A DNA stretch of 64,000 nt from Pedobacter sp. BMA (lineage in GTDB: Bacteria > Bacteroidota > Bacteroidia > Sphingobacteriales > Sphingobacteriaceae): positions 39,925 to 103,924 of the forward strand of contig NZ_LECU01000011.1 of the NCBI RefSeq assembly GCF_001027745.1. The letters run 5' to 3'. The position numbers and the translations under genes are program-made. Below the pieces are notes generated by a model. The model did not search any database, was not told the origin of the DNA, and saw only the letters and a list, made by a program, of their open reading frames with translations. Position 1 is the stretch's first letter. Each line of letters opens with the position of its first letter. Positions 45,081 to 52,284 of this stretch are shown here, in pieces.

Positions 45081-45841
45081 GAATGCGGAGCTTTTATAAT
45101 GATATTTTCAGCCTGTAAACTTGCCGTTATCTCCCTGGCAAAATCAACTGCATGAAGCCCATCGCCGTGCAAACAGATCGTTTCCGCCAGCAATGAAATC
45201 GTTTTCCCATTTGCCGTGGTTACCTTCCGCTCATTAACCATCTGCAAAACCTGAGCCATAGCTAACCGATCATCTTTTATCACAGAGTTGTGTTGCGACC
45301 TCGGTGTAAGTGAACCATCATCCTGATACGTGCGGTCGGCAAAAACTTCAGATGCTGTTCTCAATCCAAGTTCCCTTGCAGCATTGATCAGCTGACTACC
45401 TGCAAGCCCATATACAATTAAATTCTCATCAAAATCTTTAACTGCATTGGCAATCGCCTGAGCCAAAGGATATTCTCTGGCAGCCATGTTATACAAGGCC
45501 CCGTGCGGTTTTACATGGTTAAGTTTGGCTCCTGCTGCTTTTACGAAAGCATATAACGCGCCAATTTGATACAAGGTAATCTGGTAAACTTCCCGCGGAG
45601 AACACTTAATTTCTCTGCGACCAAAACCCTGTAAATCCGGAAAACCCGGATGTGCTCCAATAGCCACCTTTCTGGTTATTGCCAGTTTGATGGTTTCCTC
45701 CATTACCTGGGCATCGCCCGCATGAAAACCACAGGCAATATTAGCAGAGGATATGTAATCCATCAGCAAGCTATCATTAGGCATCGAATAATTGCCAAAA
45801 GCCTCCCCCAGATCGCAGTTTAGATCAACAGTTTTTATCAT
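45077..45841 (-). CDS. pxpA: 5-oxoprolinase subunit A (LamB/YcsF family)
   Basis: The 254-residue protein has the LamB/YcsF signatures DLNCDLGEAFG (6-16), ANIACGFHAGD (about 34-44), HVKPHGALYN and the terminal ICLHGDG. With PxpB and PxpC it forms the ATP-dependent prokaryotic 5-oxoprolinase that opens pyroglutamate to glutamate. Its start overlaps pxpC by 4 nt and its end overlaps the NRAMP-like gene by 4 nt. Confidence 0.95.
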   Translation of the reverse strand: MIKTVDLNCDLGEAFGNYSMPNDSLLMDYISSANIACGFHAGDAQVMEETIKLAITRKVAIGAHPGFPDLQGFGRREIKCSPREVYQITLYQIGALYAFVKAAGAKLNHVKPHGALYNMAAREYPLAQAIANAVKDFDENLIVYGLAGSQLINAARELGLRTASEVFADRTYQDDGSLTPRSQHNSVIKDDRLAMAQVLQMVNERKVTTANGKTISLLAETICLHGDGLHAVDFAREITASLQAENIIIKAPHS

Positions 45842-46830
45842 TCAATCATAAATTTATAGGCAATTGTAGCATCGAGCTGCTTAAGATGCATTTCACGTTC
45901 AAGATACAGCTCTTCTGCTTCATCGCTACTAATTTCTTTAAAAAAAATCTCTTTATTCGGCCTCATTTGTGCGCAAGCTACCAAATCAACTGAGGCTACT
46001 TGAGCGATTCGTGGATAACCACCGGTTGTTTGCGCATCAGCCATTAGTAAAACAAGATTTCCGTTTCCGGTAACCTGAATTGTACCCATAGTAACTGCAG
46101 TCGATAACAGCTCATCAGTTTTTCTTCTACTCATCAATGGACCATCAATAGGTATCCCCATACGGTTCCCCTGAGCATTTACCACAAAAGGTTTAGTAAG
46201 CAGGCTTATAATCGAAATCGCATCAAACCATAAAAACTCCTGCGCGGGCACTACTCTGACCTCATTTTTGAGAACAAAACGGGAATCAGAAATGCTCCAT
46301 TTAGGAAAATTAATTTCACTGCTTTTTAAGTGCTCTAAAATAGATTTAGACAATGGACTCATACCGGCCTCATTGATAAGCAAATCATTGGCTTCTAATG
46401 CTCGCCCCTCAAAACCGCCGAAGCCGCCAGAGAGATAGGTGCTTCTACTCCCCATGATCTCCGTTACCTTCCATCCCCCGGCTACGGCCAGGTAAGATCT
46501 CGAACCCTGCAGATTTTCCTTCAGTGTAATACTTGTACCTGCAGGTATGAAAAGAGGACGATTACAGGGTAAATCAACACCATTAACAGTAAATATGGCA
46601 CCATATCCACTATAGGCAATAAGCAAGTCACACTCAACAAAAAATGAAGCTCCACCGTAATTAAATTCAATTAAGGCTGAACCATCCGGATTGCCAACTG
46701 CCTTATTGGCCAGCCGGGCTGAAAGTTGATCCATAGCACCTGAAGTAGGTACCGCCTGACCTCGAAACATGGGCCTGCCCAAATCCTGTACCGTTGTTAA
46801 AACGCCCGCCCTAATGATCCTGATGGCCAT
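45838..46830 (-). CDS. pxpC: 5-oxoprolinase subunit C (biotin-dependent carboxyltransferase/KipA family)
   Basis: The 330-residue protein has the AHS2/allophanate hydrolase subunit 2 layout: AGVLTTVQDLGRP (8-20), GAMDQLSARLANKAVGN (about 31-47), an internal AVAGGW (about 116), and ADAQTTGGYPRIAQV near the C-terminus. It pairs with PxpB. Its start overlaps pxpB by 20 nt, suggesting translational coupling. Confidence 0.95.
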   Translation of the reverse strand: MAIRIIRAGVLTTVQDLGRPMFRGQAVPTSGAMDQLSARLANKAVGNPDGSALIEFNYGGASFFVECDLLIAYSGYGAIFTVNGVDLPCNRPLFIPAGTSITLKENLQGSRSYLAVAGGWKVTEIMGSRSTYLSGGFGGFEGRALEANDLLINEAGMSPLSKSILEHLKSSEINFPKWSISDSRFVLKNEVRVVPAQEFLWFDAISIISLLTKPFVVNAQGNRMGIPIDGPLMSRRKTDELLSTAVTMGTIQVTGNGNLVLLMADAQTTGGYPRIAQVASVDLVACAQMRPNKEIFFKEISSDEAEELYLEREMHLKQLDATIAYKFMIE

Positions 46831-47566
46831 CTTTAAGATTACTCAATTCATAATATCGCTGCTCATCAATAGCCTTAAACCGCACCTCATCACCAGCCTC
46901 TAAAAATGAAGGCCGCATTCGGTTGATATCGAATAAATGGATGGGTGTTCGCCCTAAAATTTGCCATCCACCCGGAATACTTAGCGGGTAAATGCCGGTT
47001 TGCTTTCCGGCAATTCCAACCGAACCTGCATGTACTGCCTGTCTGGGTTGCGCCTTTCTTGGAGTAGCCAGCCGCTCGTCCATCCCCCCCATATAAGCAA
47101 ATCCTGGAACAAAGCCAATCATATAAACTTTATAAACTGCACTGCTGTGCAAATGAATAACTTCCTCCGCAGATAATCGGTTAAAAGTAGCTATCTCCTG
47201 TAAATCGGGACCGAAAATTCCCCCATAGCAGATAGGGATTTCTATCCGTCTTTGCTTCAGAGAATAGTACTTCGTAGCTTCTGCATTCAGCAGATCCAAA
47301 TAAGCAGAAATCTTTTCAAAACCAGTGCTTCCAGGTAATACCGATTGCATCACTTCTATCGGTGAATAAAAAACGCTAAGCGTGGTATAGGCAACAACTG
47401 TCGTCCTAAAACCTATAAAAGGATTACAGGTAAGCAGTGCATTAAATTCACTAATCCGTTTAAAGGTTGCTTCGTTAATGTCTTGACCAAAAACCACGCT
47501 TACTGCCTCCTCGCTCAAAAAATAGATCAGAATATCAGAATTTGTAGCCGACTGTAATGAAATCAT
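46811..47566 (-). CDS. pxpB: 5-oxoprolinase subunit B (KipI/AHS1 family)
   Basis: The start is set at the Met at 47566 (MISLQSATNS), giving about 251 residues; the frame is open to 47632 but the extra 22 codons are hydrophobic leader-like sequence absent from the family. The AHS1 signatures are IPICYGGIFGPDL, VIHLHSSAVYKVYMIGFVPG, and the GSVGIAGKQTGIYP segment. It is the first gene of the pxpB-pxpC-pxpA-transporter-aminopeptidase operon. Confidence 0.93.
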   Translation of the reverse strand: MISLQSATNSDILIYFLSEEAVSVVFGQDINEATFKRISEFNALLTCNPFIGFRTTVVAYTTLSVFYSPIEVMQSVLPGSTGFEKISAYLDLLNAEATKYYSLKQRRIEIPICYGGIFGPDLQEIATFNRLSAEEVIHLHSSAVYKVYMIGFVPGFAYMGGMDERLATPRKAQPRQAVHAGSVGIAGKQTGIYPLSIPGGWQILGRTPIHLFDINRMRPSFLEAGDEVRFKAIDEQRYYELSNLKDGHQDH

Positions 47567-47641
47567 CAGGCTAAATATAATTATTATTAAAATATCGAAG
47601 CAATTATCTTTAAAAGAATCAATTTCCTGCAATAATTAACC

Positions 47642-47656
47642 AATATTGGCAATATT
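47642..47656. promoter_or_regulatory. 15-bp palindrome upstream of pxpB
   Basis: AATATTG and CAATATT pair perfectly around one G, 76 bp upstream of the pxpB start. It is a candidate operator for the oxoprolinase operon; no regulator gene is adjacent. Confidence 0.35.
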
Positions 47657-47671
47657 TATTAACAGTCCCTC

Positions 47672-47711
47672 AACAATCCCATCGCATTTAGCATGCGCTA
47701 ACGGGATTGTT
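47672..47711. repeat. Inverted repeat in the pxpB-HAD gap
   Basis: AACAATCCC and GGGATTGTT form a perfect 9-bp stem around a 22-nt loop that itself holds a small TAGC/GCTA stem. Because it lies between divergent genes it does not end a known transcript; it could be a regulatory site or a leftover terminator. Confidence 0.45.
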
Positions 47712-47822
47712 TTGCCTATTCACCACCGCTAAACAGATTAAATATTGCCATCCCTATTTCAAAATCCAGAATTCTTCTTACCGAATTAACATAACACTAT
47801 CTTCTCATAACAATAAAGTAAT

Positions 47823-47830
47823 TAAATTTG
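47823..47830 (+). promoter_or_regulatory. -7 box of the HAD phosphatase gene
   Basis: TAAATTTG is an exact TAnnTTTG match 41 nt upstream of the start codon. I see no clear TTG at the expected -33 distance. Confidence 0.4.
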
Positions 47831-47871
47831 GCCTGATCGAATACATTTTATCCTCACTTTAAATCAAATAC

Positions 47872-48645
47872 ATGAAACAAGGATTGTTAATAGATATGGA
47901 CGGCGTGATCTACAGTGGCGAAGCGCTGATAACGGGTGCCGATAAATTCATTAAAAAACTGGTCGACGAAGACATACCATTCGCATTCATGACCAATAAC
48001 AGCCAACGCACAAGTCTGGAAGTGGTTCGCAAACTCAAAGGAATGGGCATAAAGGTAGAAGAAAGCCATGTGTATACCAGTGCAATGGCTACAGCTAAAT
48101 TTTTATCTGATCAAAGCCCCAACGGAACCGCATATGTACTGGGAGAAGGCGGCCTGCTAAGCAGTTTACATGCCCACGGAATTACGTTAGTAAATACAGA
48201 CCCCGAATTTGTTGTACTTGGCGAAGGCAGAAACTTTACCCTCGAAATGGTTCAGCGCGCAGTAGACATGATTCTGGCCGGCGCAAAGTTCATTACCACA
48301 AACAGAGACCCGTCACCAAAGAAACCAGGATGGAATAATCTGGGCATAGCAGCAACTACCGCAATGATCGAAGAAGCCACAGGTCGTAAAGCATTCGTAA
48401 CCGGGAAACCAAGCCCCGTGATGATGCGCTCGGCCAGGAAGTTCCTCGGGTTGGAAACCAGTGAAACAACAGTAATCGGCGACACCATGGAGACTGATAT
48501 ACAAGGAGGTGTACAAATGGGTTATAAGACCATCTTGGTTTTGTCAGGAATAGCGACCAAAGATACACTCGGTCATTATGCCTTCAAACCCGATATGATA
48601 GCAAGTTCAGTCGACGAAATTAAATTCCCGCTAGCCTGGTGGTAA
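47872..48645 (+). CDS. HAD-IIA family phosphatase, NagD-like
   Basis: The 257-residue protein is a HAD hydrolase with the nucleophile motif DMDGV (D8, D10), motif II FMTNNSQR, a C2B cap in the middle, motif III Lys in FVTGKPSP, and motif IV VIGDTMETDIQGG. This is the NagD/AraL subgroup, cytoplasmic phosphatases acting on UMP or sugar phosphates. It is a single gene, not joined to the amino-sugar cluster 2 kb away, so a link to GlcNAc use is not shown. Confidence 0.9.
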   Translation: MKQGLLIDMDGVIYSGEALITGADKFIKKLVDEDIPFAFMTNNSQRTSLEVVRKLKGMGIKVEESHVYTSAMATAKFLSDQSPNGTAYVLGEGGLLSSLHAHGITLVNTDPEFVVLGEGRNFTLEMVQRAVDMILAGAKFITTNRDPSPKKPGWNNLGIAATTAMIEEATGRKAFVTGKPSPVMMRSARKFLGLETSETTVIGDTMETDIQGGVQMGYKTILVLSGIATKDTLGHYAFKPDMIASSVDEIKFPLAWW

Positions 48646-48797
48646 AACACCGTTGGCAAAATAAATCAGGACAGGAGATAATTGCATAAGGCTCGGTGTT
48701 CCCCTGCTTCACCTACCCTCTAAAAGTCAGCCTAAAGAAATAAATTTAAATAAAACGCCGTTATTTTTGGCTTATCAAAATAAATTTTAATATTTGT

Positions 48798-48824
48798 ATC
48801 GTAAACGATATAATCGTTAACGAT
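48798..48824. promoter_or_regulatory. Tandem palindromic operators upstream of ohr (probable OhrR sites)
   Basis: Two 12-bp palindromes, ATCGTAAACGAT (48798-48809) and ATCGTTAACGAT (48813-48824), lie 15 bp centre to centre, ending 16 bp before the ohr start. The repeated ATCGTWWACGAT form and the OhrR-type gene just downstream make OhrR the likely ligand. Confidence 0.65.
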
Positions 48825-48840
48825 ACATAATCAATACAAT

Positions 48841-49260
48841 ATGAAAACCTTATATCAAACCAGCGCAACCGTAACCGGTGGACGCAACGGACAAATAAGC
48901 AGCGAAGACGGTGCTTTATCATTAGAAGTTAGAATGCCAAAAGAACTTGGTGGAAACGGAACGGGCTATACCAATCCTGAGCAGCTTTTTGCAGCAGGCT
49001 ATGCAGCATGTTTCGACAGCGCCCTGAACCTGGTTATGCATCAGGCTGGCGTGAAATCTACTGAACCAACAACAGTTAAAGCAAACATAGCATTACATCC
49101 TGATGGTAAAGGCGGTTTTATACTGGGCGCAGCTTTACAGGTTACTGTACCTGGCATTGATCAAAGTGAGGCACAGCAATTGGTCGGAAAAGCCCACGCA
49201 ATCTGCCCGTATTCAAATGCTACCCGTGGAAATATAGAGGTAACGCTTGAAATACTTTAG
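48841..49260 (+). CDS. ohr: Organic hydroperoxide resistance protein (Ohr, OsmC superfamily)
   Basis: The 139-residue thiol peroxidase has the two active-site cysteines of Ohr: C57 in YAACFDSA and C122 in AICPYSNATRGN, with the typical start LYQTSATVTGGRNG. It reduces organic hydroperoxides using lipoyl or dithiol partners in the cytoplasm. It is preceded by tandem palindromes, followed by a strong terminator, and then by its probable regulator ohrR on the same strand. Confidence 0.96.
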   Translation: MKTLYQTSATVTGGRNGQISSEDGALSLEVRMPKELGGNGTGYTNPEQLFAAGYAACFDSALNLVMHQAGVKSTEPTTVKANIALHPDGKGGFILGAALQVTVPGIDQSEAQQLVGKAHAICPYSNATRGNIEVTLEIL

Positions 49261-49266
49261 TTTCCA

Positions 49267-49303
49267 AAAGCTACAAGGCATTTTAAAAATGCTTTGTAGC
49301 TTT
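49267..49303 (+). terminator. Strong terminator after ohr
   Basis: A stem of up to 17 bp (AAGCTACAAGGCATTT pairing with the matching downstream arm, one G-U) starts 7 nt after the ohr stop and runs into TTTCATTTTC. It separates ohr from ohrR. Confidence 0.75.
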
Positions 49304-49310
49304 CATTTTC

Positions 49311-49318
49311 TATCTTTG
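49311..49318 (+). promoter_or_regulatory. -7 box of ohrR
   Basis: TATCTTTG is an exact TAnnTTTG match 32 nt upstream of the ohrR start. A TTTG at 49293-49296 inside the ohr terminator stem could be the -33 box, though the 14-bp spacing is short. Confidence 0.4.
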
Positions 49319-49350
49319 GAGATCATCAGAATTAGATCATACTCACACCC

Positions 49351-49776
49351 ATGGAAGAATTTTATAAACTTGAAGATCAGCTTTGCTTCCCCCTTTACGC
49401 TGCTTCTCGCCTGGTAACAAAGTGTTATCAGCCAGTACTCGATGAAATGGGCATAACCTATCCGCAGTACTTAGCACTGATGGTGTTATGGGAAAATAAT
49501 CATATTAATCTGGGTGTTTTGAGCGATAAGCTCAAACTTCAGTCGAACACCCTCACCCCCTTAATCAAGCGCATGGAGGAAACAGGACTCCTCAACAGGG
49601 CCCGTTCTGATAAAGATGAACGAAGTATTATTATATCCCTTACAGATAAAGGCAGTAAACTTCAGTCACAGGCTCCAAAACTCCATCAGCGCATCAGAGA
49701 AAACCTGGGAATCAATGAACAGGAGGCAAAGGAACTTAAGCGGGTACTGGATAAAATGATCCTGAACCTCTCTTAG
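49351..49776 (+). CDS. ohrR: MarR-family organic peroxide sensor (OhrR)
   Basis: The 141-residue winged-helix protein has the OhrR hallmark near its N-terminus: LEDQLCFPLYAASR with the peroxide-sensing C12. The DNA-binding part (LSDKLKLQSNTLTPLIKRME) and wing (RSDKDERSIIISLT) are intact. Oxidation of the Cys should release it from the ohr operator. A second Cys (C25) might form a disulfide. It has its own -7 box behind the ohr terminator, and the tandem palindromes upstream of ohr are the best candidate sites. Confidence 0.93.
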   Translation: MEEFYKLEDQLCFPLYAASRLVTKCYQPVLDEMGITYPQYLALMVLWENNHINLGVLSDKLKLQSNTLTPLIKRMEETGLLNRARSDKDERSIIISLTDKGSKLQSQAPKLHQRIRENLGINEQEAKELKRVLDKMILNLS

Positions 49777-49803
49777 GGCAAACCGAAAATATTTGTAAAT
49801 GTG

Positions 49804-49877
49804 TCGGGACGAGAAGATTCGAACTTCCGACCTCCAGCACCCCATGCTGGCGCGATACCTGGCTACGCTACGTCCCG
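49804..49877 (-). tRNA. tRNA-Pro (anticodon GGG)
   Basis: On the minus strand the 74-nt sequence folds as a cloverleaf: acceptor CGGGACG/CGTCCCG, anticodon stem CCAGC/GCTGG with loop ATGGGGT (anticodon GGG), T-arm with GTTCGAATC, discriminator A, and no encoded CCA. It lies between ohrR and the BadF-type kinase. Confidence 0.95.
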
Positions 49878-49931
49878 ATGAATCATTATAAATTCAACGC
49901 GAAGATAAAAACCCATCCGAAAAAATCAAAT

Positions 49932-50765
49932 TTAAAGATGAAATTTATATAAATCATCCATTGGCGATTTAGAGATTTTTCCGCATGTCATACCGAATTC
50001 CCGGGCAACCTCTTCCAATACTTCATGAAATACGAAAGCGATCGAGCCAACACAATTGATATTAAACTGTTGATAATCTGGATAGCGTGAAATGATGTTA
50101 ACGAAAAAATCCGAGAAACCACTTTTTACAATACCAAAAACACAAGGGTGGTCAATATATTTACTTAAAAACACCGTAAAACTTGCCGAAAATCTGTTAG
50201 GTAATTTCTGCCCATAAAATAGATCAAGCACTTCTTCAGGCTTAATCTGGTATTCCTGAAAAAACAAGTCCATAATCTCCGGCGACAATGCATAGCGGGC
50301 ATACAACACCAGTAAGCGCTTTCCAAGGTATGCGCCACTGCCCTCATCACCCATTAAAAAGCCCAAAGAATTTACCTGATGAGAAATTTGACCGTTCTGG
50401 ATTAAACAACTGTTCATTCCGGTACCCAATATACAAACCAGACCTGATCCATTCCCCACAAGCGACCTTGCCGCAGCCATCATATCCGAATCAACCTCAA
50501 CCGACGAATTTAGAAACAACGATGAAAGGGCATTCGCCAATACATGTTTCTTATCCCCGTCACATCCTGCACCATAAAAGAAAATCTGCTTTACCTCATC
50601 AAAAACAAAACCTGTACCCATCCCACGTTTTATCGCGTTTACAATGTAGGTTTCATCCATATAATAAGGGTTTAACCCCTCGGTTGCAAATACCTCGTTG
50701 TTTCCGTCTGGATACGTAATACTCCATGTTGTTTTTGTAGAACCGCTATCAGCAATGATTAACAT
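49932..50765 (-). CDS. BadF/BadG-type kinase, probable N-acetylglucosamine kinase
   Basis: The 277-residue ASKHA-fold protein starts with the phosphate-1 motif ADSGSTKTTW (5-14) and has the phosphate-2/adenosine segments CILGTGMNSC and the GDEGSGAYLGKRLL loop. This size and sequence style match the short GlcNAc/glucosamine kinases of Bacteroidota. It is divergent from a ROK regulator and next to a NagB fusion gene, so it most likely phosphorylates imported GlcNAc or glucosamine to the 6-phosphate. Confidence 0.87.
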   Translation of the reverse strand: MLIIADSGSTKTTWSITYPDGNNEVFATEGLNPYYMDETYIVNAIKRGMGTGFVFDEVKQIFFYGAGCDGDKKHVLANALSSLFLNSSVEVDSDMMAAARSLVGNGSGLVCILGTGMNSCLIQNGQISHQVNSLGFLMGDEGSGAYLGKRLLVLYARYALSPEIMDLFFQEYQIKPEEVLDLFYGQKLPNRFSASFTVFLSKYIDHPCVFGIVKSGFSDFFVNIISRYPDYQQFNINCVGSIAFVFHEVLEEVAREFGMTCGKISKSPMDDLYKFHL

Positions 50766-50856
50766 ATTATTTTTTGGGCTAAAGATCTAACCTGAATGAT
50801 TTCAAAATTACACAATCATACCAAATAATTTTAATATCATTGTAATACTTTTTAAT

Positions 50857-50868
50857 TTATTTTAATAA
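50857..50868. promoter_or_regulatory. Candidate ROK-regulator site upstream of the ROK gene
   Basis: TTATTTTAATAA, a 5-bp-arm palindrome, sits in a longer stretch (TTTAATTTATTTTAATAA) that is repeated almost exactly before nagB (52219-52230). NagC/Mlc-type ROK proteins bind TTATTT-type AT-rich sites, so this is a good operator candidate. Confidence 0.5.
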
Positions 50869-50925
50869 GTAATCAGATATCACTCATTCTGGTTACAATT
50901 CCTTCATCATTTTTATAAAAAGATA

Positions 50926-50933
50926 TATCTTTG
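50926..50933 (+). promoter_or_regulatory. -7 box of the ROK regulator gene
   Basis: TATCTTTG is an exact TAnnTTTG match 25 nt upstream of the start codon. The expected -33 TTG is not clear. Confidence 0.4.
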
Positions 50934-50957
50934 AGTAATCACCCGCCCTCAGCATAA

Positions 50958-52148
50958 ATGAAAAACAAAAAGCCTAAATACTCGGCAATACACCTGGATG
51001 TTATAAAAGAACTATTTTATATCAAATCAGCTACATCTGCAGAACTTTCATTGCGACTGGATAAAAGTATCCCCTCGATAAACAAAGTGATAGCTGATTT
51101 AATTGAAGATGGATATGTCGCCGAGAAGGGTCTTGCACCATCTAGCGGGGGAAGAAGGCCACTGATGTATGCATTGGTAGAAAACAAGAGCTATATTATT
51201 GTAATTGCAATGGATCAGCTTTCCACCAGAATCGGACTGGTTGACCTGCAAAATAATGAGGCATACACAGCTGTTTCGCTTGAAATTGATCTGATACATG
51301 ATGATGAAGCATTAGCAAAACTCATCTCGGCCATTGAAAATTACATTAGTGATTCCAAAATCCCTAAATCCAAAATAATGGGCATCGGTATTGGTATGCC
51401 TGGCTTTGTCGACGCAAAGAAAGGCATAAATTTCACATACCTGAAACCTCAGGAAAAAAGCCTGGCAAACTACCTCTCCGAAGAAATCGGTATTCCAACT
51501 TTTATTGACAACGACTCCAGTCTGGTGGCCTTAGCGGAACATAAATTAGGTGACGCTGCACAACAAAAAGAAGTGATGGTAATCAATCTTGGTTGGGGAA
51601 TCGGACTGGGGATGATCGTGAAAGGAGAATTATACAGAGGATATAATGGTTTCGCAGGTGAATTCAGCCACATCCCGATCACCGAAAAGGAAATCCTTTG
51701 CAGCTGTGGCAAGCAAGGTTGCCTCGAAGCAGTGGCAAGTCTTTTGGCCGTTACGAACAAAGCAATCAGCGGACTGGAAGCCGGCAAAGTGAGTAGCCTC
51801 CGCAACCCTAAGCACTACCACTCGAAGATCAACATGAGCAATGCCATCCTTGCTGAAGCTAACCACGGCGATCAGTTTTCCATTGAACTCATATCTGAAT
51901 CGGCTTATGATATCGGCAGAGCGCTCTCTATCCTCATCCATATCATGAACCCCCAAACCATTATATTAAGCGGGAGAATGGTACGGGCAGGAAGAATCAT
52001 GTTAGCTCCCATTCAGCAGGCACTCAACAAATATTGCATCCCACGCCTGTTTGCCGGCACAGAGATCAAATTAAGTAACCTCGGCTTCGATGCTGAACTT
52101 ATCGGAGCGTCAATTCTGGTAATTGAAAATCTGGAACACCTTATTTAG
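50958..52148 (+). CDS. ROK-family transcriptional regulator (NagC/Mlc-like)
   Basis: The 396-residue protein has an N-terminal winged helix (about 10-70, SAELSLRLDKSIPSINKVIADL) and a ROK sugar-kinase-like domain with GIGIGMPGFVD (about 140), FIDNDSSLVALAE, and the zinc motif C248-x-C250-GKQG-C255. The DNA-binding domain makes it a regulator, not a kinase. It lies between the divergent BadF kinase and the NagB fusion gene, with a shared AT-rich palindrome ahead of itself and of nagB, so it probably senses GlcNAc or GlcNAc-6-phosphate and controls the cluster. Confidence 0.92.
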   Translation: MKNKKPKYSAIHLDVIKELFYIKSATSAELSLRLDKSIPSINKVIADLIEDGYVAEKGLAPSSGGRRPLMYALVENKSYIIVIAMDQLSTRIGLVDLQNNEAYTAVSLEIDLIHDDEALAKLISAIENYISDSKIPKSKIMGIGIGMPGFVDAKKGINFTYLKPQEKSLANYLSEEIGIPTFIDNDSSLVALAEHKLGDAAQQKEVMVINLGWGIGLGMIVKGELYRGYNGFAGEFSHIPITEKEILCSCGKQGCLEAVASLLAVTNKAISGLEAGKVSSLRNPKHYHSKINMSNAILAEANHGDQFSIELISESAYDIGRALSILIHIMNPQTIILSGRMVRAGRIMLAPIQQALNKYCIPRLFAGTEIKLSNLGFDAELIGASILVIENLEHLI

Positions 52149-52218
52149 TATCATCATATAGAAATCGCAGAATAGGGATCCACCATCAAAAGGTCGAGCA
52201 AAGGCAATAACATTTAAT

Positions 52219-52230
52219 TTATTTTAATAA
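52219..52230. promoter_or_regulatory. Candidate ROK-regulator site upstream of nagB
   Basis: TTATTTTAATAA within TTTAATTTATTTTAATAA repeats the sequence found before the ROK gene (50857-50868). It is 55 bp before the start codon. Confidence 0.5.
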
Positions 52231-52240
52231 AGTAGCTAAA

Positions 52241-52266
52241 CTTATTAAAATGTTTTATTAAGTTTG
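52241..52266 (+). promoter_or_regulatory. nagB promoter region with near-palindrome and -7 box
   Basis: CTTATTAAAA and TTTTATTAAG (52241-52262) form a near-perfect inverted repeat, overlapping TAAGTTTG (52259-52266), an exact TAnnTTTG box. The start codon follows 19 nt later, so the leader would be very short. A protein on the repeat would block the promoter. Confidence 0.45.
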
Positions 52267-52284
52267 ACATAAATTAATTCATAT

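Larger units (their letters stand above)
47567..47871. other. Divergent intergenic region between pxpB and HAD phosphatase gene
   Basis: This 305-bp gap carries a 15-bp palindrome (47642-47656), a larger inverted repeat (47672-47711) and a perfect -7 box TAAATTTG (47823-47830) facing the phosphatase gene. No coding potential is seen. Confidence 0.5.

Noticed and set aside
47567..47632. Longer PxpB with 22 extra N-terminal residues
   Set aside because: PxpB is cytoplasmic and homologous proteins start near MISLQ; the extra part comes from AT-rich upstream DNA.
47672..47711. Inverted repeat as an intrinsic terminator
   Set aside because: Both neighbouring genes are divergent, so no known transcript reaches it, and only a short T-run follows.
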